Shown: piece by piece, positions 1 to 5,945 of the stretch
Layout: each line of letters begins with the position of its first letter
How positions within the stretch are numbered: the stretch's first letter is position 1
Assembly (NCBI GenBank): GCA_900554385.1
Contig: USHE01000066.1
Location: 1 to 9,807 of the forward strand
Direction: 5' to 3'
DNA: 9,807 bases
DNA from: an uncultured bacterium
GTDB taxonomy: Bacteria; Cyanobacteriota; Vampirovibrionia; Gastranaerophilales; Gastranaerophilaceae
Notes under the pieces: model-generated
Told to the model about the DNA's origin: nothing
The model's database searches: none
Seen by the model: only the letters and a program-made list of their open reading frames with translations
Made by a program: the position numbers and the translations under genes

Positions 1-1
1 C

Positions 2-601
2 CAGGCTCTATTGCTGGCTATTAACGAATACGGGACTGTAGATAACTGGTGCGAAAGACCGTTAAATAAAAATACATGTTCCCAAACTATGATGGAAAGA
101 ATTTCAAAATATTTAAAAGTCACAAATGTATGTACAAAAAATGATGGAAAATGTTTTAGTAAAAGATATAATAACCAATCATCCTTTTTCACCAACAGTA
201 TATATGAAATTAAAACTACAGACAAGACAGCATATAATTTTACTGCACTTTGCGGTGATGGATATGAGCGTAACTGGTGTAAAACTAACGTAAATGATTT
301 TACTTCTGGTGGATTTTATTATAATTGCGGATATATATATGTCGATATAAACGGACCGGAAAAACCTAACGAAACCGGTAAAGATGCTTTTGTATTTAAA
401 ATATTCAAAAATGGAATCAGACCGGGTGGCATAAGTGCAGATGGAATATGGACAGAATCATTCAAAGACAGTTGTTTACAAAAAAAACAAACGTCATTTA
501 CAGGAAGACTCTGGTGTGCCGGATGGGCATTACACAACGAAAATATGGATTATCTGCATTGTGATGACTTAAGCTGGAAAGGGAAAACTAAATGCAAATA
601 A
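2..601 (+). CDS. Prepilin-like type II secretion system family protein, C-terminal part
   Basis: The reading frame is open to the left edge (codons for Q-A-L-L precede the first possible TTG at 11), so the N-terminus lies outside the window. The visible ~200 residues are rich in Cys, Trp, Asn and Tyr. They include a D-I-N-G-P-E-K-P-N segment with G-K-D-A-F-V-F just after it, and end with N-M-D-Y-L-H-C, L-S-W and a final C-K. From knowledge of the family, this pattern is the C-terminal globular domain of the many pilin-like proteins of gut Melainabacteria, whose missing N-terminus would carry a type IV prepilin peptide (F-T-L-A-E-V-like) and one membrane helix. The probable role is as an exported surface or pseudopilus subunit; the many cysteines suggest disulfides. 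Substrate and partners are unknown. Translation ends at TAA, immediately followed by a terminator hairpin. The family call is moderately sure; the organism inference depends on it. Confidence 0.7.
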   Translation, partial: QALLLAINEYGTVDNWCERPLNKNTCSQTMMERISKYLKVTNVCTKNDGKCFSKRYNNQSSFFTNSIYEIKTTDKTAYNFTALCGDGYERNWCKTNVNDFTSGGFYYNCGYIYVDINGPEKPNETGKDAFVFKIFKNGIRPGGISADGIWTESFKDSCLQKKQTSFTGRLWCAGWALHNENMDYLHCDDLSWKGKTKCK

Positions 602-602
602 A

Positions 603-629
603 AAAGAGGACTTTTAAAAAGTCCTCTTT
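603..629. terminator. Bidirectional intrinsic terminator
   Basis: A 12-bp perfect stem, AAAGAGGACTTT at 603-614 pairing with AAAGTCCTCTTT at 618-629, has a 3-nt loop and A/T tracts on both sides. It sits between the convergent pilin-like gene and the minus-strand gene ending at 641, so it can stop transcription from both. Confidence 0.85.
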
Positions 630-640
630 AATGTAATTTA

Positions 641-1018
641 TTATTCATCCTGATATTTTACCAGCCCTGCCGTAACCGCATACATTGCAGCGGAAATGTC
701 ACGCGCGGATTCAAACGGTCCGTAAGCTTTAATAAATGCCGCCGCATCAAAATCATTCAAATACGTTTTCAACGCTGCTCTTGCTGCATCGGTTAACTTA
801 GGATTTGCAAGAAAATTTTGAATATAATTGTTTACTTTTTCTTCCACATTTGCAGTGTCATAATTGTCGTCACGTGTCAGAGTTACTTTATCGGGTTCAG
901 TTTCGGCAACGGCATTTTCTTCTGCAGTTGTTTCCTGTGCCTGCTGTTCTTCTTCCTCGTCGTCACGACCTTTAACATAATTTGCCTTCGCAGGCGTTGT
1001 TGCACTTGTAATCTCCAT
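641..1018 (-). CDS. Hypothetical acidic protein, 125 aa
   Basis: I do not recognise a family. Residues ~19-55 are strongly acidic and low in complexity (runs of Glu, with Gln, Ala and Thr), probably disordered. Residues ~58-125 look like a compact alpha-helical part (K-V-N-N-Y-I, then A-A-R-A-A-L-K-T-Y-L, then a conserved-looking A-Y-G-P-F segment). There is no signal peptide, membrane segment or cysteine, so a cytoplasmic location is likely. The start is supported by AAAGGA six bases before the ATG. It lies 116 bp downstream of the TIM-barrel gene on the same strand, with a weak AT-only hairpin between them, and may be transcribed separately. Its 3' end meets the strong terminator shared with the pilin-like gene. 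It is real by ribosome binding site and composition; its function is unknown. Confidence 0.75.
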   Translation of the reverse strand: MEITSATTPAKANYVKGRDDEEEEQQAQETTAEENAVAETEPDKVTLTRDDNYDTANVEEKVNNYIQNFLANPKLTDAARAALKTYLNDFDAAAFIKAYGPFESARDISAAMYAVTAGLVKYQDE

Positions 1019-1105
1019 AATACGTCCTTTCTAAAACAAGTTTTTTATTCTATTCCATTACGTTTTACGGAAATTTCGATTGAAAACTTTAGATTTTATT
1101 AAGAA

Positions 1106-1122
1106 ATATTATCGGGTAATAT
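1106..1122. repeat. Small AT-only inverted repeat between genes
   Basis: ATATTA (1106-1111), loop TCGGG, TAATAT (1117-1122). On the minus strand the hairpin is followed by a short TTCTT tract, so it could be a weak terminator for the TIM-barrel gene that ends at 1135, or an operator for the downstream 125-aa gene. The evidence is structural only. Confidence 0.3.
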
Positions 1123-1134
1123 GTTTTCAAAAAA

Positions 1135-1935
1135 CTATATCGAATAGTAATACTCTTTTAAAATAAGCGCATCATCTTCTATATTAGGACTTTCGCATAC
1201 AAGCGCACCTTTAACGTTAAATTCTTTGAGAACTTTGAGTAAATCTTTATAGTTCATATCAGATTCTTCAAATATAAGATGCTTTTTCTCGCCCTTGTCC
1301 CCGTAATCTATTCCAGCAAGGTGTGCGTGAAAATTATCTAACGCTCTTTGCCCGAGTTCATTCCCAACGGTTTCCAGAATTTTTGAAAACTCATCGTATG
1401 TGTTGTATTTACCAACACTTCTTGCGTGCAGGTGTGAAAAATCTATACACGGCAGGACATTATCAAATTCTTTGGACAGTCTTATAATCTCATCCAAATC
1501 GCCCCACTGCGTGGCTTTACCTGTTGTTTCAGGTCTAATCCAAACATTAAGGTTATTATCGTGATAAAATTTTGAAATCTCGCTAATACGATTTTTAACT
1601 TTTTGATAAACTTCTTCCTTATCCTGTTTCATATAAAAAGCAGCGTGAAAAGTTATGCTAAAAGCACCGGTTGACTGAGCAGCAAGCCCCGTTTCGATAA
1701 TTCTTTGCACACTCGCATCAACTTTATCTTCTTCCTGAGAATTGAGATTTACGTAAAAAGGAGCATGGGCTGTAAGAATAAGCTTTCTGGATTCTCTTTC
1801 TTTTTTAACAAGTTCACGAGTTTCGTCACTCATGCGTACGCCATGTACAAACTCCAATTCCATACCGTCAAGATTTAAGTCGCTCAAAATCTCGAATGCA
1901 CGCCCGTAACCGCCTTTGCCTGTACTCAAAGGCAT
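1135..1935 (-). CDS. Endonuclease IV-like TIM-barrel protein (AP endonuclease family 2 / sugar phosphate isomerase fold)
   Basis: This 266-aa protein carries the metal-site pattern of the endonuclease IV / xylose-isomerase-like TIM barrel: E28, H57 (T-A-H-A-P-F-Y), H97 (T-F-H-A-A-F-Y), E136 (R-P-E-T-T-G), D165 and H168 (C-I-D-F-S-H), H205, H219 (K-K-H-L) and E248 (C-E-S-P). Against the nine zinc ligands of E. coli Nfo, I count eight equivalents; the Asp of the Nfo D-x-H pair appears to be Lys217. The expected role is metal-dependent DNA repair at abasic sites or a related phosphosugar reaction; the sequence alone does not decide. The chosen ATG at 1935 has no clear Shine-Dalgarno sequence, and the in-frame codons just upstream (L-N-F-L-T-A-G before M-P-L-S-T) look like the missing first beta strand, with a TAA before them. 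It follows crcB by 25 bp and is probably co-transcribed and translationally dependent on it. Confidence 0.8.
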   Translation of the reverse strand: MPLSTGKGGYGRAFEILSDLNLDGMELEFVHGVRMSDETRELVKKERESRKLILTAHAPFYVNLNSQEEDKVDASVQRIIETGLAAQSTGAFSITFHAAFYMKQDKEEVYQKVKNRISEISKFYHDNNLNVWIRPETTGKATQWGDLDEIIRLSKEFDNVLPCIDFSHLHARSVGKYNTYDEFSKILETVGNELGQRALDNFHAHLAGIDYGDKGEKKHLIFEESDMNYKDLLKVLKEFNVKGALVCESPNIEDDALILKEYYYSI

Positions 1936-1960
1936 ACCGGCTGTAAGAAAATTTAATTAA

Positions 1961-2338
1961 TCAAATACAAAATTTTGCAAAATAAGCTCCAATCGTTACT
2001 GCAATCAAACCGGCAATCACGCTCAACAGAACGTATGAACCAGCCTGAACTTTCTGCGCGGTTCTAACCATTTCAAACACTTCTGCCGAAAAAGTGCTAA
2101 ATGTCGTCAATCCTCCGCAAAAACCCGCTGTTAAAGCAAGTTTTACAGCGGAATTCCAGTCTGTTTTATTTATAAATAAAATGTACAAAAATCCAAGAAT
2201 AAAACACCCTGCGATATTCACTGTAAATGTTGCTGACGGCATATTTAAATGCAGCGTTTTCACAAACCAGACACCGGATAAATATCTCAACACAGCCCCA
2301 ATTCCACCGCCTGCAAATACAGCAATCAAGTTAAGCAT
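1961..2338 (-). CDS. crcB: Fluoride ion channel CrcB/FluC
   Basis: A 125-aa inner-membrane protein, the usual family length, with four predicted hydrophobic helices. Family landmarks are visible: G-G-G-I-G-A-V-L-R-Y at 10-19, N41 in V-N-I-A-G-C-F-I-L-G, and G-F-C-G-G-L-T-T-F-S-T-F at 72-83, which supplies the two pore phenylalanines (F80, F83) and the Thr/Ser of the fluoride path. The protein works as a dual-topology dimer that exports F- and gives fluoride resistance. Its ATG overlaps the last 8 nt of the upstream C_GCAxxG_C_C gene, so translation is coupled, and the TIM-barrel gene follows 25 bp later. I looked for a fluoride riboswitch upstream of the cluster and saw none. Only one crcB copy is present here, consistent with a homodimeric channel. 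Confidence 0.95.
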   Translation of the reverse strand: MLNLIAVFAGGGIGAVLRYLSGVWFVKTLHLNMPSATFTVNIAGCFILGFLYILFINKTDWNSAVKLALTAGFCGGLTTFSTFSAEVFEMVRTAQKVQAGSYVLLSVIAGLIAVTIGAYFAKFCI

Positions 2339-2735
2339 TTGTTTTAACCTTTACAAGCTGTTCCAAAATTTCGGAAGCATCCCCAACCATTTTGGCACAA
2401 TGCTGCTTTCTTTGAATACCCTCAAGTCCTGCAGACAAAACCTTACAGCATGTGAATTTATTTCTGCTTTTAAATTCTTCGACAAACTCTTTAGCCTTAG
2501 CTTTTGCCATAACATCATTACCCTTTGAATTTTCACGACCGAAGTTATAACCTAGCACCATTTGCGCCCCTGCAATTGCACCGCAAAGACATCCTGATGA
2601 CATACCGCCGGAAAAACTTGTTGCACAAGATAATACAGACTTATCACATAAACCTGAATCAACAGCTGCCTGCACTACACTCTCTGAACATGAGTAACCT
2701 TTTTCCAAATAATATTCAACTGCTTTTTCTTTCAT
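2331..2735 (-). CDS. C_GCAxxG_C_C family protein
   Basis: This 134-aa protein has the family hallmark at C49-x-C51-G-A-I-A-G-A with a glycine-rich lead-in (F-S-G-G-M-S-S-G), the N-terminal G-Y-S-C-S-E-S-V (C16), further cysteines at 30 and 37, a C96-C97 pair and C113. The conserved cysteines suggest redox chemistry or binding of a metal or haem-like cofactor; members are often near electron-transfer genes, but no function is established. There is no signal peptide, so it is probably cytoplasmic. A strong AGGAGG lies 10 nt before the ATG, with a second GGAGAGG closer in. It is the first gene of a cluster with crcB (8-nt overlap) and the TIM-barrel gene. No reason for its link with fluoride export is visible in the sequence. 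Confidence 0.85.
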   Translation of the reverse strand: MKEKAVEYYLEKGYSCSESVVQAAVDSGLCDKSVLSCATSFSGGMSSGCLCGAIAGAQMVLGYNFGRENSKGNDVMAKAKAKEFVEEFKSRNKFTCCKVLSAGLEGIQRKQHCAKMVGDASEILEQLVKVKTNA

Positions 2736-2802
2736 ATCAACCTCTCCTCCTACATTTTACCACACAAAAAAACCGCCTGTTGTCCCTTCTTTTGTAAAAT
2801 TA

Positions 2803-2817
2803 TGTAACAAGGTTACA
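2803..2817. promoter_or_regulatory. Perfect palindrome TGTAAC-N3-GTTACA, candidate operator
   Basis: TGTAACAAGGTTACA is a perfect 6-bp inverted repeat with a 3-nt spacer in the divergent region between the C_GCAxxG_C_C gene and the 69-aa gene. On the minus strand it overlaps CATAAT (a 5/6 match to a -10 box, plus coordinates 2799-2804), so a dimeric regulator bound here could control the crcB cluster. No convincing -35 box accompanies it, and the regulator is unknown. Confidence 0.45.
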
Positions 2818-2887
2818 CAAAACCTTAAAGTTTTTCAAAAATCTGTCCGATACAGAAATTGTTATCAGTCACAATAAGGAGTGTGTA

Positions 2888-3097
2888 ATGAAAAATAAAA
2901 AAGTTTTGGATACCGATGAATTAATGGTAGATTATGCAGAAATGACAAGTTTTGATTTTAATTCACTTGATTATAAGCAAATTCAAGACTTGCAGAAAAT
3001 TACAGGAAGCGAATACGACAATATGCCTGTACCGTTCAAATACGGAAAATTTGATTTAGTGGATTTATTTCACTCTTTTATTTCACAAAAAGACTAA
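2888..3097 (+). CDS. Hypothetical protein, 69 aa
   Basis: I do not recognise this small protein. It is hydrophilic and slightly acidic, with several aromatic residues (F-D-F-N, Y-K-Q-I, P-F-K-Y-G-K-F) and no cysteine, signal peptide or membrane segment, so a small soluble folded protein is likely. The start is well supported by AAGGAG six bases upstream. The next gene, of similar size, begins 20 bp downstream with its own GGAGG, so the two probably form an operon that ends at the strong hairpin near 3363. No obvious sigma70 promoter is visible in the 150-bp leader, though the palindrome at 2803 lies there. Confidence 0.7.
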   Translation: MKNKKVLDTDELMVDYAEMTSFDFNSLDYKQIQDLQKITGSEYDNMPVPFKYGKFDLVDLFHSFISQKD

Positions 3098-3117
3098 CAA
3101 TCCGGAGGATATGTGTT

Positions 3118-3330
3118 ATGCAGATAGATATGAAAGAATTATTTGATAATAATTGTTTCCCGATGGGCTGGTCAGAAGAAACCGAAACTTACACACCCCA
3201 AAGGAAAGAACTTTCCGTACTTCTGGCAGAACTTGAAGATATTAAAAATAATATTCAGGAAATTGAAGAAAAACAATGGCATCTTGCAAAACTTGCCCAA
3301 TTTCATAAAGCAGGATTTACTTTTGAATAA
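3118..3330 (+). CDS. Hypothetical protein with coiled-coil segment, 70 aa
   Basis: I do not recognise a family. Residues ~30-55 form one continuous charged amphipathic helix rich in Leu, Ile and Glu (E-L-S-V-L-L-A-E-L-E-D-I, then I-Q-E-I-E-E-K-Q), a probable coiled coil, followed by a short aromatic tail ending in A-G-F-T-F-E. The N-terminal part holds one cysteine, and Phe-Pro-Met-Gly-Trp may form a turn. GGAGG sits nine bases before the ATG. It is the second gene of a likely two-gene unit with the 69-aa gene and is followed by a bidirectional terminator. An oligomerising small protein or a partner of its neighbour is possible; this is inference from the helix only. Confidence 0.7.
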   Translation: MQIDMKELFDNNCFPMGWSEETETYTPQRKELSVLLAELEDIKNNIQEIEEKQWHLAKLAQFHKAGFTFE

Positions 3331-3362
3331 AAAATATTTAGCTGAGATTTAGATAGTTGTGA

Positions 3363-3388
3363 AAACCGCCCTTGTATGAGGGCGGTTT
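3363..3388. terminator. Bidirectional intrinsic terminator
   Basis: AAACCGCCCT (3363-3372) pairs perfectly with AGGGCGGTTT (3379-3388) around a 6-nt loop. A T-rich stretch (GTGTTTTCTT) follows on the plus strand, and TTTTCACAAC follows on the minus strand. It separates the two small plus-strand genes from the convergent tolC-like gene. Confidence 0.85.
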
Positions 3389-3406
3389 GTGTTTTCTTAA
3401 AACTTT

Positions 3407-4678
3407 TTATAAAACATCCTCTTTCAAAAGCATATCGTGACCCATATTATACATCAAATCAAGATACGCCTGATAATATGCATCTATCGAATCTATATAT
3501 TCATTCAAAACCTGCTGGTGAGAGTTTTCATTCAGCATTACGTTCATAAGAGGCACTTTTCCGCTTTTATATCTGTTATAAGACATTTTCAAAATTTCTT
3601 CAGATTCACTTAGGATTTCTCTGTAATATCCCGTATTCTCTTTTGCATATTTAAAGTCATTGTAATTTGCTTTTAATATTAATTTCAATTTATTCTCATA
3701 AGCAACTTTATCCATTTTTGTTTTTTCAAGAATAAATTTAGCCTTATTTATTTCAGGTCTGTATGAATAAAGTATCGGAAGATCCATATTACCGCCGACA
3801 AAAGCACCCGGAAGCGCCACATCACCTGTTTGGTGTTTTGTCTGGTATGCGTAACCGCCGGCAATTGTTACATCTGGAATTCTTTTATGTTCTGCTGTTT
3901 TTACATCATAAGCAGATTTTTCGATATAGTTATCAGAAATTCTCAATGCGTAACTGCAAACCAGTGCAATTTTTTCAATCTGATCATAAGATGGAATTTC
4001 CACATTCAAAAGTTCAACATTATCATCAAATAGTGAAGATTCCTGCGTATCATACATTATATCAGAATTTGCCAGGTTCAAAACTTTATTAAAATTAAAC
4101 TGCGCCGCAAGAAGGTTAGCTTTAGCCCTATTTAACTCTATTAACTGGCGTTTATATTTTATGTCAGACTGGAGAACTTCTATTTTATAATTTTGCGAAT
4201 TTTTTGATTGTGTTTGTGCAAAATTTTTCATATCTTCAAATAAGTCTTCCCGCTGTTCCATAATCTTCACAACTGATTTCAGGTAAACTATTCTGAAATA
4301 TGCTCTCATAACATCAACTTTCAGATTATGTCTGTGTTCCTGCAAAGAATTTTCGATAGCTTTCATTTGGGCTTCTGCGGATTTCTTACGAAGTCCCCTT
4401 TTCGCTATCTCAATAGGAACAGCAAGTCCAAATTGGCTGGAATTACCACGGGTTACACGCCCCATAAGAAAATTAGATTGAAACTGTGGATTTTTCAAGG
4501 CATTTGCAATCTTTATTTCCTGCTTTGCTATTTCCAAATCCTTCATACGTGCTTGAAGTTCAAGATTATTTTTTAACGCAATATCAACGGCTTCATCAAG
4601 CGAAATGTTCTCCACCGTCGCAAAAGAGGGTAATGCTATAGTTATAAAAGTTAATAATAAAATTATCAGCCTTTTCAT
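3407..4678 (-). CDS. TolC-family outer membrane efflux protein
   Basis: I place the start at the ATG at 4678, giving 423 aa, because it opens a classic signal peptide (M-K-R-L-I-I-L-L-L-T-F, then A-L-P-S-F-A). The frame stays open 36 codons further upstream, but that part reads through a terminator hairpin. The mature protein starts with the typical I-S-L-D-E-A-V-D-I-A-L-K-N-N of outer-membrane efflux (OEP) domains and contains long heptad-like helices, L-P-I-L-Y-S-Y-R-P-E-I-N-K-A-K in the second half, and Y-K-S-G-K-V-P-L-M-N-V near the end. Two OEP repeats are expected to form a trimeric barrel-tunnel that works with an inner-membrane pump and an adaptor. Neither partner is in the window, so the substrate is unknown; CzcC-type metal export is one possibility. 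The Shine-Dalgarno match is weak. Confidence 0.9.
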   Translation of the reverse strand: MKRLIILLLTFITIALPSFATVENISLDEAVDIALKNNLELQARMKDLEIAKQEIKIANALKNPQFQSNFLMGRVTRGNSSQFGLAVPIEIAKRGLRKKSAEAQMKAIENSLQEHRHNLKVDVMRAYFRIVYLKSVVKIMEQREDLFEDMKNFAQTQSKNSQNYKIEVLQSDIKYKRQLIELNRAKANLLAAQFNFNKVLNLANSDIMYDTQESSLFDDNVELLNVEIPSYDQIEKIALVCSYALRISDNYIEKSAYDVKTAEHKRIPDVTIAGGYAYQTKHQTGDVALPGAFVGGNMDLPILYSYRPEINKAKFILEKTKMDKVAYENKLKLILKANYNDFKYAKENTGYYREILSESEEILKMSYNRYKSGKVPLMNVMLNENSHQQVLNEYIDSIDAYYQAYLDLMYNMGHDMLLKEDVL

Positions 4679-4704
4679 ACAAGTACATCTTAACACAAAA
4701 ATAA

Positions 4705-4734
4705 AAAAGCAGATAAAATGATTTATCTGCTTTT
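4705..4734 (-). terminator. Intrinsic terminator of the 75-aa gene
   Basis: A 13-bp stem, 4705-4717 pairing with 4722-4734 around a 4-nt loop (core GCAGATAAA / TTTATCTGC). On the minus strand it is followed by TTATTTTT, the expected U-tract. It lies 14 bp after the 75-aa gene and 26 bp before the tolC-like start, so tolC must depend on read-through or on a promoter embedded here. Confidence 0.8.
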
Positions 4735-4748
4735 GAAAAAAAGGAGTT

Positions 4749-4976
4749 CTATGCCATATCCATTCGGGGTTTTCCGATTGCTCCAATCAGAATATCTATC
4801 ACTTTCGGCATCTGACACACAAAAGAATAGTTGCCGTTTTTTAATGAACATCTGGAACAGTCGCATCCTATGGAATAACATTCCATTGCCTGTTCTGTCC
4901 AGCTTTTCGTAATAGAACTTGAAATTTCTCCGTTAGTTCCGGGGTAAATTTCAGTTTTTGAATAATACTGTTTCAT
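4749..4976 (-). CDS. Small cysteine-rich protein, 75 aa
   Basis: I cannot name the family, although I have an impression of similar small proteins from related genomes. Five cysteines lie in the middle: C33, C38, C40, C43 and C54, in the pattern C-x4-C-x-C-x2-C-x10-C, which suggests a zinc site or an iron-sulfur or redox role. The segment Y-S-F-V-C-Q-M-P-K-V-I-D-I-L and the Y/T-rich N-terminus look conserved in style. There is no signal peptide or membrane helix. A GGGGG run five bases before the ATG may act as a ribosome binding site. It starts 60 bp after engB on the same strand with no terminator between them, so it may be the last gene of the engB unit. It ends at a strong intrinsic terminator. 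Confidence 0.7.
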   Translation of the reverse strand: MKQYYSKTEIYPGTNGEISSSITKSWTEQAMECYSIGCDCSRCSLKNGNYSFVCQMPKVIDILIGAIGKPRMDMA

Positions 4977-5036
4977 ACTAACCCCCGCTAAGTTTGTTCC
5001 ACACCCATTATTATTTTAACGCGGGCAAGGTCAGTT

Positions 5037-5621
5037 TTAATCCTCTGTTTGAAGTAATTTTTCAAAAATTCTGCTGTTAAAATGATTATCTACAGCACTA
5101 AAAGGCAAAACAATTCCCCCGAATTCTTTTTCAACTTTTTTTATTACATTCAATTGTTTTCCGCGCGGCACATAATCCATTTTTGTCACGATTGTAAATA
5201 TCGGCAAATCATAAGCCATCACCCATTCCCGCATCTGGTAATCGTTTTTCTGAATATCATGACGACCATCGATTAACTGGATAAGTGATTTTATCTGTTC
5301 TCGTTTCAGCAAATATTCTTCAAGATATTTCTGCCATTTGTTTTGTGCTTCTCTTGAAACTTTTGCATATCCGTAACCCGGCAAATCCGCAATCATAAAT
5401 TTTTCTGAAAAATTAAAAAAATTAATCAGTCTTGTTTTCCCCGGTGTATTTGAAGTTTTAGCAAGTTTTTTATTATTTGCCAGTGCGTTTATAAACGAAG
5501 ATTTTCCAACATTAGAACGCCCTAAAAGCGGAAATTCCGGCAGTACAGTAGCCGGACACTGCGAAAGTTTCTCGGCACTTATTATAAATGTTCCGTTAAT
5601 AACTTTTAGATTTGATGTCAT
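5037..5621 (-). CDS. engB: Ribosome biogenesis GTPase EngB (YsxC/YihA)
   Basis: A 194-aa single-domain GTPase, the usual length. All five nucleotide-binding motifs are present: G1 G-R-S-N-V-G-K-S at 34-41, G2 around T-P-G-K-T-R at 59-64, G3 D-L-P-G-Y-G at 79-84 with the following Y-A-K-V, G4 T-K-M-D at 146-149, and G5 S-A-V at 175-177. The protein assists late assembly of the large ribosomal subunit and is usually essential. Its ATG overlaps the TGA of the upstream 85-aa gene as ATGA (5618-5621), so translation is coupled and no separate promoter is needed. The L-P-E-F-P-L-L-G-R-S-N-V-G lead-in is diagnostic of EngB over other Era-like GTPases. Confidence 0.95.
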   Translation of the reverse strand: MTSNLKVINGTFIISAEKLSQCPATVLPEFPLLGRSNVGKSSFINALANNKKLAKTSNTPGKTRLINFFNFSEKFMIADLPGYGYAKVSREAQNKWQKYLEEYLLKREQIKSLIQLIDGRHDIQKNDYQMREWVMAYDLPIFTIVTKMDYVPRGKQLNVIKKVEKEFGGIVLPFSAVDNHFNSRIFEKLLQTED

Positions 5622-5875
5622 TTTGATGATAATGCTTTCTTTTGCTGTTCTTTCAATCGTTGTTTAAATAGAACCGTTTGAAAAAGATTGTACATTTTAT
5701 CACTATCGACTACTGTTATTTGAGTTCTGTCTTTAAGAAAATCAACATTTACAGCAGGTTTTTGGCTAAAAATATTTGATTGTATATTAACAATCTGAAA
5801 AAGCCCTTCAGTCAATATACTTAGAGGCTCTTTCCAAAAAATTTCAAACGTTTTACGTATATCAAATTTTTTCAT
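5618..5875 (-). CDS. Hypothetical protein coupled to engB, 85 aa
   Basis: I do not recognise a family. The protein is basic at both ends (M-K-K-F-D-I-R-K at the start; K-Q-R-L-K-E-Q-Q-K-K near the end), with a hydrophobic middle but no clear membrane segment. A short beta-like segment (T-Q-I-T-V-V-D-S-D) sits near residue 55. It ends inside the engB start codon (ATGA overlap), which supports real translation and suggests that both proteins are needed in proportion. The Shine-Dalgarno sequence is poor (only GACAAT-like bases before the ATG). It begins 70 bp after the TPR gene, with a small GC hairpin between them. Confidence 0.65.
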   Translation of the reverse strand: MKKFDIRKTFEIFWKEPLSILTEGLFQIVNIQSNIFSQKPAVNVDFLKDRTQITVVDSDKMYNLFQTVLFKQRLKEQQKKALSSK

Positions 5876-5920
5876 TGTATTGTCTTTTTTATCTGGTTAT
5901 TTTACTTCCGGCTGAACATC

Positions 5921-5939
5921 TGCCTGCATTTTACAGGCA
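5921..5939. repeat. Small hairpin between TPR gene and 85-aa gene
   Basis: TGCCTG (5921-5926) and CAGGCA (5934-5939) form a 6-bp stem with a 7-nt loop just after the TPR gene on the minus strand. No U-tract follows, so it is a weak terminator at best, or a processing or stability element that leaves the engB unit connected to the TPR gene. Confidence 0.35.
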
Positions 5940-5945
5940 AACGAA

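Noticed and set aside
818..1102. 94-aa plus-strand frame
   Set aside because: It is the complement of the acidic 125-aa gene, and its Phe/Cys-rich composition is the expected shadow of Glu/Lys/Ala codons.
2094..2797. Plus-strand frames across crcB and the C_GCAxxG_C_C gene
   Set aside because: They lie antisense to two well-supported genes and lack ribosome binding sites.
2736..2887. Fluoride riboswitch upstream of the crcB cluster
   Set aside because: I looked for the conserved CTGATGACTCCTAC-like segment and its partner on the minus strand and did not find them.
4679..4786. N-terminal extension of the TolC-like protein to 459 aa
   Set aside because: The extension runs through the terminator hairpin and the end of the 75-aa gene, and it would bury the clear signal peptide that starts at 4678.
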